From contig NZ_NPKH01000014.1 of the NCBI RefSeq assembly GCF_002284535.1, positions 372,001-436,000 on the forward strand: a DNA stretch of 64,000 nt, in the 5' to 3' direction. Under the pieces are notes generated by a model. That model saw only the letters and a program-made list of their open reading frames with translations. It was not told the origin of the DNA and did no database searches. This DNA is from Mesorhizobium wenxiniae. GTDB taxonomy: Bacteria > Pseudomonadota > Alphaproteobacteria > Rhizobiales > Rhizobiaceae. Below, one piece after another: positions 1 to 6,941 of this stretch (its first letter is position 1; every line of letters starts with the position of its first letter). A program made the position numbers and the translations under genes.

Positions 1-200
1 ACTACCACACCATCAAGATCGTCATGACCGACGGCACCGAATACATGACCCGTTCGACCTGGGGCAAGGAGGGCGACACGATGAACCTCGACATCGACCC
101 GACCACCCATCCGGCCTGGACCGGCGGCCAGCAGACCCTGCTCGACCGCGGCGGCCGCTTGTCGAAGTTCAAGAAGCGTTTCGAAGGTTTCGGCCTCTAA
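1..200 (+). CDS. rpmE: 50S ribosomal protein L31, 3' part
   Basis: This is the C-terminal part of ribosomal protein L31, a component of the large ribosomal subunit; the start lies outside the window. Reading from base 3, the peptide runs through [17 protein letters not shown] and ends KKRFEGFGL, as in rhizobial L31 of about 73 residues. No CxxC zinc motif is visible in the part present. A strong intrinsic terminator follows 25 bases after the stop, so transcription ends here. Identification is by recognition of the sequence and is firm. Confidence 0.93.
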   Translation, partial: YHTIKIVMTDGTEYMTRSTWGKEGDTMNLDIDPTTHPAWTGGQQTLLDRGGRLSKFKKRFEGFGL

Positions 201-224
201 GCCGCAGACTTTTCGCAGATCAAG

Positions 225-249
225 AACCCGCCCTCGTGGCGGGTTTTTT
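225..249 (+). terminator. rpmE intrinsic terminator
   Basis: An 8-bp perfect stem, AACCCGCC paired with GGCGGGTT around a 5-base loop, is followed directly by a run of T. It lies just after the rpmE stop, the classical place for a Rho-independent terminator. It also argues against starting the next gene at the GTG at 236. Confidence 0.9.
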
Positions 250-304
250 GTTGACTGGAGCCACCCGGCACAGGAGGGTCGACTGGTTGGCGAAGGGCGG
301 CGAC

Positions 305-805
305 ATGATGGCATTCAACGATGAACGATGGTCCGGCCTCACGGGCGGATACAAGGTCGTTTATGATCCACGGCCGGCCTTGCGAAGGCTGGCCGTTCAC
401 TACGATGACAAGTCGGTCTGGGACGAGCTCTGGAACGAACTGCATCATCAGGGCGATGTTGGAGACGCATCTTACGCCGCGGTTGTGGAACTGGCTCGCA
501 TCTCCGAAGGCGAAACTCCCGTATATTGGGGAGCTTACGGTCTGGCCGCGACGATCGAAGAAGCGCGATTGGCCTACGACCGGAACCCGCCGGTTCCGGA
601 TTGGATCGAACCACACTACAAAACTGCGTGGCAAATCCTTTTCGAATTGGCCTTGCGGGATCTGGCAGTTTTGGCGGACGACCCGACCGTAAACTGCGCA
701 TTGGCCGTTGTCGCCCTTCATAGAGGCCGGTTCAGCCTCGGCCGCATGGCGATGTGCGCGGAAGATGAGCGCACGGAAATGCTACGGGATTATTTCGGCC
801 GGTAG
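305..805 (+). CDS. Hypothetical protein, possible immunity-type helical-repeat protein
   Basis: The product has 166 residues and no known function. I chose the ATG at 305 because the longer frame from GTG 236 runs through the rpmE terminator, and GAAGGGCGG sits just upstream of 305. There is no signal peptide or membrane segment. Residues 45-58 (ELHHQGDVGDASYA) resemble a motif I recall from small soluble helical-repeat proteins often found singly or next to polymorphic toxins, but no toxin gene is visible here. The gene stands alone between rpmE and a convergent TetR gene. Treat any immunity role as a guess. Confidence 0.6.
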   Translation: MMAFNDERWSGLTGGYKVVYDPRPALRRLAVHYDDKSVWDELWNELHHQGDVGDASYAAVVELARISEGETPVYWGAYGLAATIEEARLAYDRNPPVPDWIEPHYKTAWQILFELALRDLAVLADDPTVNCALAVVALHRGRFSLGRMAMCAEDERTEMLRDYFGR

Positions 806-814
806 TCTCCGGCT

Positions 815-1456
815 CTATTCGCCGACCAGTTCGCGCAGCGCCATCCGCTTATAGGCGGCGACCAGGTCGTCGCCTTCTTGCCGCCCGACCGAGATTGCCA
901 GCCGCATGGTGGCCTCGCCCATCTGCCAGATGAGAAACGCCGTCGTTTCCAGCGCCGCCGGATCGGCGGCAGGCCGCAGCCGTTTTAGCACCGCCGTGAG
1001 GAATTCGGCGTTGGCCCGGCTGTCGACAAGCTCGAGTTCGCGCAGCGCCTTGTCGGCCTGTGTGCCCGACCAGATGTCACGCATCACCGGCTCCGCCAGG
1101 AACAGCCCGTAATAGATATCCACCAGCTCGGAAAACGCCCGCCGCAGCCCTTCCGCGTCGCTCACCTCGGCAAGTGCTGCCGCGATGCAGGCCTGGCCTT
1201 CGGCGGTGTAGCGCTCGGCCAGCGCCCAGACGATCGCCCGCTTGTCCGGGAAGAACTGGTAGAGCGAACCGATCGACACGCCGGCCCGTTCCGCCACTTC
1301 GCCCATGCGCATGGCATCGCTGCCTTGCTCGGCGATCAAAGCGGAGGCGGCGGCAAGCATCCGTTCGACCCGTTCGCGGCTGCGTTGCTGGCTTGGCGCC
1401 CGGCGCGGCGAGGCGATCTGGCCATCCTGTGAACCCGATACGATCGAGCCTTCCAT
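815..1456 (-). CDS. TetR/AcrR family transcriptional regulator
   Basis: This is a 213-residue one-component repressor. The N-terminal helix-turn-helix (about residues 51-70, MGEVAERAGVSIGSLYQFFP) is typical of TetR. The rest is a helical ligand-binding and dimerisation domain with no recognisable ligand specificity. The ATG at 1456 is preferred over the GTG at 1459 because AGGAG lies at better spacing. The gene diverges from the NmrA-type reductase and DUF1772 genes and shares a 112-bp intergenic region holding a promoter and an inverted repeat, so it probably represses those two genes and itself. Confidence 0.85.
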   Translation of the reverse strand: MEGSIVSGSQDGQIASPRRAPSQQRSRERVERMLAAASALIAEQGSDAMRMGEVAERAGVSIGSLYQFFPDKRAIVWALAERYTAEGQACIAAALAEVSDAEGLRRAFSELVDIYYGLFLAEPVMRDIWSGTQADKALRELELVDSRANAEFLTAVLKRLRPAADPAALETTAFLIWQMGEATMRLAISVGRQEGDDLVAAYKRMALRELVGE

Positions 1457-1489
1457 CACTGTCTCCTAGCGAATGATCAACAAATTGGC

Positions 1490-1549
1490 TTGACTCGCAA
1501 AATACGAGGGTTTATCACGTTTTGCAAATGTGAGGATTACTCATGTTTG
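1490..1549 (+). promoter_or_regulatory. Promoter and probable TetR operator for the reductase gene
   Basis: A good sigma-70 type promoter reads TTGACT at 1490-1495, a 17-base spacer, then TATCAC at 1513-1518. Just downstream lies an imperfect inverted repeat, CAAATGTGAG (1525-1534) and CTCATGTTTG (1540-1549), with 8 of 10 positions complementary. It overlaps the predicted transcription start, where a TetR dimer would block initiation. The assignment to the adjacent TetR protein is inferred from divergent orientation. Confidence 0.55.
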
Positions 1550-1568
1550 TGAACAAAGGAAATCACCC

Positions 1569-2402
1569 ATGATCGACACAGTACGGAAACCGACTTTAAT
1601 CGTCGGCGGCACCGGCAAGACCGGCCGTCGTCTCGCAGACCGGCTGACGGCGCAGAGCCTGCCAGTGCGGATTGGCTCGCGCTCGGGCACGCCGCCCTTC
1701 GACTGGGAAAACAACACGACCTGGGAACCCGCGCTTGATGGTGTCGGGGCCGTCTACATCAGCTACTATCCCGATCTTGCGGTGCCGGGTGCCGCCGAAG
1801 CGGTCGGCGCCTTCGCCAACCTTGCCGTGGAGCGCGGTGTGCGCCGGCTGGTGCTGCTGTCGGGGCGTGGCGAAACCGAAGCGCAACGCGCCGAAGAGAT
1901 GCTGAAATCCTCAGGCGCCGACTGGACGATCCTGCGCTGCGCCTGGTTTGCCCAGAACTTCAGCGAGAGTTTTTTGCTCGATCCGCTGCTTGCAGGTGAA
2001 GTGGCACTACCGGTCGGCAATGTCGGAGAACCGTTCGTCGACGCCGAGGACATTGCCGACGCCGCCGTTACGGTGCTTACCCGGCAAGGTCATATCGGCC
2101 AGCTTTACGAGCTAACCGGGCCGCGGCTGCTGAGTTTCGCCGACGCGGTCGCCGCGATCGGCAAGGCAGCTGGCCGCAACATCGGCTTCAAGCAGATTTC
2201 GCATGCCGAGTTCGCCGCCGCAATCGCCACGCACGCGCTGCCGGCCGAGTTTGCCTGGCTGCTCAACGAACTGTTCACCGAGGTGCTCGACGGCCGCAAC
2301 GAGGTGCTGGCCGACGGCGTCGAGCGCGTGCTCGGCCGAGCGCCAAGGGACTTCTCCGCCTACGCAATCGAAACCGCCGCTACGGGCATCTGGAGCAACT
2401 GA
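1569..2402 (+). CDS. NmrA-like NAD(P)-binding protein
   Basis: The 277-residue protein has an N-terminal Rossmann fold with GGTGKTG at residues 13-19, followed by an atypical short-chain reductase layout like NmrA or the ergot-alkaloid-type reductases. The YxxxK catalytic motif of classical SDRs is not evident, so the role may be redox sensing or reduction of an unknown substrate. The start at 1569 follows AAAGGAAATCACCC; an in-frame ATG at 1530 would fall inside the operator. The gene ends one base before the DUF1772 gene begins, so the two are co-transcribed opposite the TetR gene. Confidence 0.8.
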   Translation: MIDTVRKPTLIVGGTGKTGRRLADRLTAQSLPVRIGSRSGTPPFDWENNTTWEPALDGVGAVYISYYPDLAVPGAAEAVGAFANLAVERGVRRLVLLSGRGETEAQRAEEMLKSSGADWTILRCAWFAQNFSESFLLDPLLAGEVALPVGNVGEPFVDAEDIADAAVTVLTRQGHIGQLYELTGPRLLSFADAVAAIGKAAGRNIGFKQISHAEFAAAIATHALPAEFAWLLNELFTEVLDGRNEVLADGVERVLGRAPRDFSAYAIETAATGIWSN

Positions 2403-2403
2403 C

Positions 2404-2883
2404 ATGATCATGAAACTGCTCCCTACCCTAACCTTCGTAGCCGCGCTCGGCTCGGGCGTCGTCGCTGGTGTCTTCTTCGCCTTTTCCAGCTTCGTCATGC
2501 CGGGCCTCGCCCGCTTGCCTGCCGCGGGCGGCATCGCCGCCATGAATTCGATCAACGTCACTGCGGTGACGCCGATGTTCATGACCGCGCTTTTCGGCAC
2601 CGGACTGGTCTGCCTAGTCCTCGTTGTCGGCGCCATTCCCGGCTGGAATCAGCCGGGTTCGTTCTGGCTTCTCGCCGGCGCCCTGATCTATGTCGTCGGC
2701 AACCTGATCGTGACCATGATCTTCAACGTGCCGCTCAACAACGCGCTGGCCGCCGTCGATCCGGCAAGCGCCAACGGCGCCGCCGTGTGGGCCACCTATC
2801 TCAGGGACTGGGTGATGTGGAACCACGTCCGCACCATTACCGCCATCGTGGCGCTGGGCTGCTTCATCGTGGCGTGGCGGTGA
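2404..2883 (+). CDS. DUF1772 (anthrone oxygenase-like) membrane protein
   Basis: This 159-residue protein has about four hydrophobic helices (near residues 6-30, 55-75, 83-105 and 135-158). It has the DUF1772 pattern of a first helix rich in small residues (SGVVAGVFFAFSSFVMPGL) and a later NVPLNNAL segment. Some fungal members act as anthrone oxygenases; bacterial members are uncharacterised. It starts one base after the upstream reductase stop, so it is the second gene of a TetR-controlled pair. Family assignment is fairly sure, function unknown. Confidence 0.75.
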   Translation: MIMKLLPTLTFVAALGSGVVAGVFFAFSSFVMPGLARLPAAGGIAAMNSINVTAVTPMFMTALFGTGLVCLVLVVGAIPGWNQPGSFWLLAGALIYVVGNLIVTMIFNVPLNNALAAVDPASANGAAVWATYLRDWVMWNHVRTITAIVALGCFIVAWR

Positions 2884-2899
2884 ATGAGGCCAGAAATCT

Positions 2900-2928
2900 A
2901 AAAGACCTTGCGTCAGGCAGGGTCTTTT
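2900..2928. terminator. Bidirectional terminator between DUF1772 and SelW-like genes
   Basis: AAAAGACC at 2900-2907 pairs with GGTCTTTT at 2921-2928, giving a stem flanked by A and T runs, so it can work on both strands. It sits between two convergent genes and overlaps the last codons of the minus-strand gene. Confidence 0.7.
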
Positions 2929-3224
2929 GACTTGTGGCCCTTACGATCGGCATGACCGAGATGGCGATCCGGATCGATCACGTCGCGAACCAGTTGCTTA
3001 AGCCTTGCAGCGTCGGGAAAGCCGCCGTCGCGCTTGCGGTCCCAGACCAGCGTGTCGTTGCAGGAAATGGTGAAAATACCGCCGGTGCCCGGCACCAGCG
3101 TGACCTCGCCCAGATCCGTTCCGAAAGTCGAGAGCAGCTCCTGCGCCATCCAGCCGGCCCGCAGCAGCCACTGGCACTGCGTGCAATAGGTGATGCGGAC
3201 CTGAGGCAGCGCCTGTGGGGTCAT
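2913..3224 (-). CDS. SelT/SelW/SelH family protein
   Basis: The product has 103 residues with a thioredoxin-like SelW fold. The redox motif is C14-TQ-C17 (CxxC), the cysteine version of the animal selenoprotein CxxU motif, so no selenocysteine is needed. The middle (LVPGTGGIFTISCNDTLVWDRK) matches the Rdx family pattern of a strand pair ending near a conserved W-D-R. The family is thought to act in thiol redox chemistry, but bacterial partners are unknown. The gene is followed by a bidirectional terminator and preceded by the yebC tail repeats. Confidence 0.85.
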   Translation of the reverse strand: MTPQALPQVRITYCTQCQWLLRAGWMAQELLSTFGTDLGEVTLVPGTGGIFTISCNDTLVWDRKRDGGFPDAARLKQLVRDVIDPDRHLGHADRKGHKSKDPA

Positions 3225-3230
3225 CTCGGA

Positions 3231-3375
3231 CTGAGCTCGCTCATGTCAGACTGAGCTTTGCTCATGTCTTCGGGCTGAGCTCGCTCATGTCTGGGCTGAG
3301 CTCGCTCATGTCTGGGCTGAGCTCGCTCATGTCTGGGCTGAGCTGTGCTCATGCGGCGCTGAGCTTCGCCATGGT
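3231..3375. repeat. 21-bp tandem repeat derived from the yebC 3' end
   Basis: About six and a half units occur, starting at 3231, 3251, 3275, 3296, 3317, 3338 and 3359. Most are 21 bases long and three (3275-3337) are identical. Each begins CTGAGCTCGCTCATGT or a variant. The last unit and a half lie inside yebC (codons for KLSAA and the stop), so the array looks like repeated copying of the gene end into the spacer. Each unit holds the inverted repeat TGAGC-TC-GCTCA. There are no unique spacers, so it is not a CRISPR array. Confidence 0.85.
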
Positions 3376-4098
3376 CTCGTCGTCGACCTCGAAATTGGCG
3401 TAGACACTCTGCACGTCGTCATCGTCCTCAAGCGTCGCGACCAGCTTCATCAGCGATTGTGCCCGCTCCTCGTCGACCGCGATGTTGGTTTGCGGCTTCC
3501 AGATCGGCTTCACCGATTCAGCCTCGCCGAGCGCGCCTTCCAGCGCCTTTGACACTTCGCCGAGGTTCTCGAAGGCGCAATAGATCGTGTGCCCTTCCTC
3601 GTCCGACTGGACGTCGTCGGCACCGGCTTCGATCGCCGCGTCCATGACCTTCTCGGCACTGCCGACTGACGCCGGATAAAAGATCTCGCCGACACGGTCC
3701 CACATGAACGACACCGAGCCGGTTTCGCCCATCGCCCCACCGGCCTTGGTGAAGGCGGCGCGCACATTCGACGCCGAGCGGTTGCGGTTGTCGGTCAGCG
3801 CCTCGACGATCAGCGCAACGCCACCCGGCCCGTAGCCTTCGTAGCGCACGGCTTCGTAAGTCTCGGCGTCGCCCATCGACGCCTTGTTGATGGCTCGCTG
3901 GATGTTGTCCTTCGGCATCGACACCGCTTTGGCGTTCTGCACGGCAAGACGCAGGCGCGGGTTCATCGACGGATCCGGCGTGCCGCTCTTGGCGGCGACG
4001 GTTATTTCGCGCGCCAGCTTGGAAAACATTTTCGACCGCACCGCGTCCTGGCGGCCCTTGCGGTGCATGATGTTCTTGAACTGTGAATGGCCAGCCAT
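3349..4098 (-). CDS. yebC: YebC/PmpR family regulatory protein
   Basis: The 249-residue protein starts [15 protein letters not shown], the family hallmark; the longer frame from 4128 adds ten residues absent from the family. YebC proteins bind DNA as transcriptional regulators in some bacteria and are also reported to help ribosomes at difficult peptide sequences. In many alphaproteobacteria the gene lies near ruvC, which is not the case here. The last codons (MAKLSAA) are part of the 21-bp tandem array continuing past the stop. Confidence 0.93.
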   Translation of the reverse strand: MAGHSQFKNIMHRKGRQDAVRSKMFSKLAREITVAAKSGTPDPSMNPRLRLAVQNAKAVSMPKDNIQRAINKASMGDAETYEAVRYEGYGPGGVALIVEALTDNRNRSASNVRAAFTKAGGAMGETGSVSFMWDRVGEIFYPASVGSAEKVMDAAIEAGADDVQSDEEGHTIYCAFENLGEVSKALEGALGEAESVKPIWKPQTNIAVDEERAQSLMKLVATLEDDDDVQSVYANFEVDDETMAKLSAA

Positions 4099-4317
4099 GG
4101 CACCCCTGTCGTCTTCTTGGCAGAGCATCCTGCAGCGAGACCTCGCCTTTTGCCAAAATGCTCGAATTCATAATTTCAGAACGTTCCTGGTGCGTCCGGA
4201 TGGACGTACGGCGCTCTATGTCGGAATGGCCGGCTTATAGATAAATCGGCTCAATTCGTCCAGCCGCGCCGTAACGGTGGTGCGCAACACGTCCGCCAGC
4301 TGCATTCCTGCGGCCAT

Positions 4318-4641
4318 TCACCCGTCCAGATCGGATTTCAGCCGGTCGAGAATGCTGATCGCATGCGTGGCGTACTGGCTGATCCAGCGATCGTGGATCT
4401 GCTTGATCGGCAGCGCATTGAGATGATTCCAGCGTTCGCGCCCCTCGCGCCGCGCGACGACCAGATCGGCTTCCTCCAGCACTTTCAGATGCAGCATGAC
4501 GGTGCAGCGGTCCATGTCGGGAAAGGCATCGCACAGCATGCCGGTGGTGCGCGGCGCGTCCTTCAGCTCGTCCAGCAGCGCACGCCGGCGCGGATGCGCC
4601 AGCGCCTTGAAAACATTGTCATCCTGCGCTTTGCTTGACAT
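4318..4641 (-). CDS. ArsR-family winged-helix regulator
   Basis: This 107-residue regulator has the compact ArsR fold: ALAHPRRRALLDEL near the N-terminus, then a recognition-helix region (MDRCTVMLHLKVLEEADLVVARREGRERW). The metal-binding ELCVCDL motif of classical ArsR or SmtB is absent, so it probably senses something other than metal. Its start codon overlaps an operator-like palindrome and no clear ribosome-binding site precedes it, so the mRNA may be leaderless. It diverges from the SRPBCC-VOC-SRPBCC genes, the usual context for ArsR proteins paired with START-domain proteins. Confidence 0.85.
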   Translation of the reverse strand: MSSKAQDDNVFKALAHPRRRALLDELKDAPRTTGMLCDAFPDMDRCTVMLHLKVLEEADLVVARREGRERWNHLNALPIKQIHDRWISQYATHAISILDRLKSDLDG

Positions 4642-4664
4642 GTTATACTTTTATAACATAATAC
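4635..4664 (+). promoter_or_regulatory. Promoter with embedded ArsR operator palindrome
   Basis: TTGACA at 4635-4640 is followed, after 17-18 bases, by a TATAAT-like hexamer near 4658-4664 (ATAATA or TAATAC). The spacer is filled by a perfect palindrome, TGTTATA-CTTT-TATAACA (4641-4658). A repressor dimer bound there would sit between the -35 and -10 boxes and on the start codon of the divergent ArsR gene, so both directions would be silenced together. Confidence 0.65.
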
Positions 4665-4692
4665 CGACCCAATCAAGGAAGGAGCTGTGGAT

Positions 4693-5175
4693 ATGTCTCT
4701 TGGATTCAGCGTTTCGGGCCGCATCGGCAAACCGGTCGCCGAAGTCTTCGACGCGGTCGTCAATCCGAAGAAGCTCAGCGGCTATTTCACCACCATCGGC
4801 GGCGCCAGCGCCCCGCTGGTGGCCGGCGCCAAGGTCGTCTGGTGGGGCAAGGTCCCGGTCGAGGTCGACGAGGTGGAGAAAAACAACCGCATCGTGCTGC
4901 GCTGGGATGCCACCGACGCCGACGGCAAGCCGGCTTACAAGACGCGCATCGAGATGAATTTCGAGCCGCTGGACGACGGCGGCACCTTCGTCACCATCGC
5001 CGAGGCCGGCTGGCACGAGGACGCGGTCGGCCTGAAGAAGTCCTACCTCAATTGCGAGGGCTGGTCGCAGATGCTGGCCTGCATGAAGGCCTATGTCGAA
5101 TACGGGATCAATTTGCGCGACGGCTATTACCGCAGCGAGATGAAGGGCGAACCGGCCAGTGAAGACAATATCTGA
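4693..5175 (+). CDS. SRPBCC (AHSA1-type START) domain protein
   Basis: The 160-residue protein has the AHSA1/START helix-grip layout: an N-terminal strand with the GRIGKPVAEVFDAVVNP helix, a mid-protein strand set (WGKVPVEVDEVEKNNRIVLRW) and a C-terminal amphipathic helix (WSQMLACMKAYVEYGINLR). Such proteins bind hydrophobic ligands in a deep pocket; the ligand here is unknown. ATG 4693 is preferred to GTG 4687 because AAGGAAGGAG is then at ideal spacing. It is the first gene of a three-gene unit driven by the ArsR-controlled promoter. Confidence 0.8.
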   Translation: MSLGFSVSGRIGKPVAEVFDAVVNPKKLSGYFTTIGGASAPLVAGAKVVWWGKVPVEVDEVEKNNRIVLRWDATDADGKPAYKTRIEMNFEPLDDGGTFVTIAEAGWHEDAVGLKKSYLNCEGWSQMLACMKAYVEYGINLRDGYYRSEMKGEPASEDNI

Positions 5176-5191
5176 GAAGACGGAGGAAAGA

Positions 5192-5554
5192 ATGACTGCG
5201 AAGATCACCGGCGGCATCGACATCGCCATGAAAGTGCCGCCCCACCAATATCAGGACACGATCGCCTTCTATCGGGATGTCGTCGGGCTGAAGCCGTTCA
5301 CGGCCAAGGCGCCGGCCGTTGGTTTCGAACTCGGCCCCAATCGCCTGTGGATCGACGAAGCGCCGATGCTGAGCCAGGCCGAGGTCTGGCTGGAGCTGTT
5401 CACCGATGATTTTCCGGCCGCAGCCGATCATCTCGCCAAGGCCGGCGTCGTGCGCTGCGACGCCATCGAGGCGCTCGGCGAAGATTTCCGCGGCGGCTGG
5501 ATCACCAATCCGGCCAATATTATCCACCTGGTGCGCGAACCCGACGCCTGGTGA
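5192..5554 (+). CDS. VOC-family (glyoxalase/dioxygenase fold) protein
   Basis: This 120-residue protein has two beta-alpha-beta-beta-beta units of the vicinal oxygen chelate fold, seen in HQYQDTIAFYRDVVGLKPF and the later VWLELFTDDFPAAADHLAKAG. Metal-ligand residues are not obvious and the enzyme activity cannot be named. The start at 5192 follows GGAGGAAAGA; the frame from 5159 would overlap the upstream gene. The last 16 bases, including the stop, are repeated immediately downstream. It is the middle gene of the ArsR-linked operon. Confidence 0.78.
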   Translation: MTAKITGGIDIAMKVPPHQYQDTIAFYRDVVGLKPFTAKAPAVGFELGPNRLWIDEAPMLSQAEVWLELFTDDFPAAADHLAKAGVVRCDAIEALGEDFRGGWITNPANIIHLVREPDAW

Positions 5555-5571
5555 CCCCGACGCCTGGCGAC
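5540..5571 (+). repeat. 16-bp tandem duplication across the VOC stop codon
   Basis: CCCGACGCCTGGTGAC (5540-5555) is followed at once by CCCGACGCCTGGCGAC (5556-5571), with 15 of 16 bases identical. The first copy encodes the final P-D-A-W and the TGA stop; the second is non-coding. This is the smallest case of the gene-end duplication seen also after yebC, mmsA and ctpA. Confidence 0.8.
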
Positions 5572-5603
5572 AGGGGCGGCATAGACTTGAGAAGGAGGAC
5601 GAA

Positions 5604-6071
5604 ATGGAAATCCGCGAGACACCTACCGCCGAAGCCGGCATGCTGATCCGGCGGCCGGTCGCAGAAGTGTTCGAAGCCATCGTCGATCCGGCGATCACCC
5701 GGAAATTCTGGTTCACTCATGGCAGCGACAGACTCGACAGCGGCAAGGAGGTTCGCTGGGAATGGCGCATGTACGACGTCTCGGCGCCGGTCACGGTCAG
5801 CGAGATCGTCAGGAACGAAAAGATCGTCATACAATGGAGCGATCCGCCGACCACGGTGGTCTGGACTTTTACCGAGATGCCGGGCGGCACGACCTTTGTC
5901 GAGGTTCGCAATTTCGGTTTTGCCGGCAGCCCCGATGAACAGGTCAAGCAGGCGATCGGCTCGACCGATGGCTTCGCGCTCGTGCTCGCCGGCGCCAAGG
6001 CGTGGCTGGAGCAAGGGCTGACGCTTGGTCTGATCGGCGACCGTCATCCGAAGGGTGTTCCGGCGACTTAG
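5604..6071 (+). CDS. SRPBCC (AHSA1-type START) domain protein
   Basis: The 155-residue protein is a second helix-grip protein, a distant paralogue of the one at 4693. It keeps LIRRPVAEVFEAIVDPAITRKFWFTHGSDRL near the N-terminus, a central WEWRMYDVSAPVTVSEIV strand pair and a C-terminal helix (ALVLAGAKAWLEQG). The start follows AAGGAGGACGAA. Proteins of this type are often annotated ATPase or polyketide-cyclase-like, without known ligand. It is the last gene of the ArsR-linked unit. Confidence 0.8.
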   Translation: MEIRETPTAEAGMLIRRPVAEVFEAIVDPAITRKFWFTHGSDRLDSGKEVRWEWRMYDVSAPVTVSEIVRNEKIVIQWSDPPTTVVWTFTEMPGGTTFVEVRNFGFAGSPDEQVKQAIGSTDGFALVLAGAKAWLEQGLTLGLIGDRHPKGVPAT

Positions 6072-6105
6072 AACGCACCGGCTTCGCCAGACCGGCGCGC
6101 CAACC

Positions 6106-6870
6106 TTAGTGCCCGCCGGCCTTTGCCTTTCTGCGACGTCGCGCCAGCATGTTGAGGCCCTCGACAAGGGCGGAAAAACCCATGGCGGCGTAGATGTAGC
6201 CCTTCGGCACATGGAAGCCCATGCCGTCGGCGATCAGCGTCATGCCGATCATCAGCAGGAAACTCAGCGCCAGCATGACGATGCTCGGGTTCTTGGCGAT
6301 GAAGTTGGCGAGCGGCCCGGCCGCCAGCATCATCACGGTGACTGCCACGATAACGGCGATGTACATGATGGCGATCTCGTCGGTCATGCCGACCGCAGTG
6401 ATGATCGAATCGATCGAGAAGACGAGGTCGAGCAGCAGGATCTGGAAGATGGCGCCGGCCATCGAAAGCTGCAGCGTCTCGCCCATCATCGTGTCCTGGT
6501 GATCCTCGAGATCGACCGTGTGGTGTATCTCCTTGGTCGCTTTCCAGACGAGGAATAGGCCGCCGGCGATCAGGATCAGATCGCGCCAGGAAAAGCCATG
6601 GCCGAAAGCGGTGAATACCGGCGCCGTCAACTGGACGATGATCGAGATGGTGGCAAGCAGCACCAGCCGCATGATCAGCGCGGCGGAAATGCCGAGCCGC
6701 CGGGCGCGGGCCCTTTGTGCCTCCGGCAATTTGTTGGTCAGGATCGAGATGAAGATCAGATTGTCGATGCCGAGCACAACCTCCAGCACAATCAGCGTCA
6801 GCAACGCGACCCACGCGGTCGGATCGGAGACAAAGGCGAAATGCGGCGCCAGGAATTCGATGAGCTGCAT
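6106..6870 (-). CDS. TerC family integral membrane protein
   Basis: The 254-residue protein has about seven hydrophobic helices. It carries the two TerC acidic membrane motifs: [15 protein letters not shown] (about residues 29-43) and [17 protein letters not shown] in the second half. The family includes metal-ion efflux proteins and proteins linked to tellurite resistance or manganese homeostasis. A basic tail ([12 protein letters not shown]) ends the protein. I saw no manganese (yybP-ykoY) riboswitch in the 70 bases upstream. The gene is transcribed alone. Confidence 0.9.
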   Translation of the reverse strand: MQLIEFLAPHFAFVSDPTAWVALLTLIVLEVVLGIDNLIFISILTNKLPEAQRARARRLGISAALIMRLVLLATISIIVQLTAPVFTAFGHGFSWRDLILIAGGLFLVWKATKEIHHTVDLEDHQDTMMGETLQLSMAGAIFQILLLDLVFSIDSIITAVGMTDEIAIMYIAVIVAVTVMMLAAGPLANFIAKNPSIVMLALSFLLMIGMTLIADGMGFHVPKGYIYAAMGFSALVEGLNMLARRRRKAKAGGH

Positions 6871-6941
6871 GGAGGTCGTCCCCTCTTACGATCTAGAGCA
6901 GTGTCGCCGGCAGTTAGGTATCGCAGGCGTTGATATCAATG

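Noticed and set aside
2913..3224. Selenocysteine in the SelW-like protein
   Set aside because: The redox motif is CxxC with plain cysteine codons; no in-frame TGA or SECIS is needed.
3231..3375. CRISPR-like array
   Set aside because: Units are directly adjacent with no unique spacers, and the repeat overlaps the yebC coding end.
6871..6941. Manganese riboswitch upstream of terC
   Set aside because: The spacer is only about 70 bases and lacks the conserved yybP-ykoY loops.
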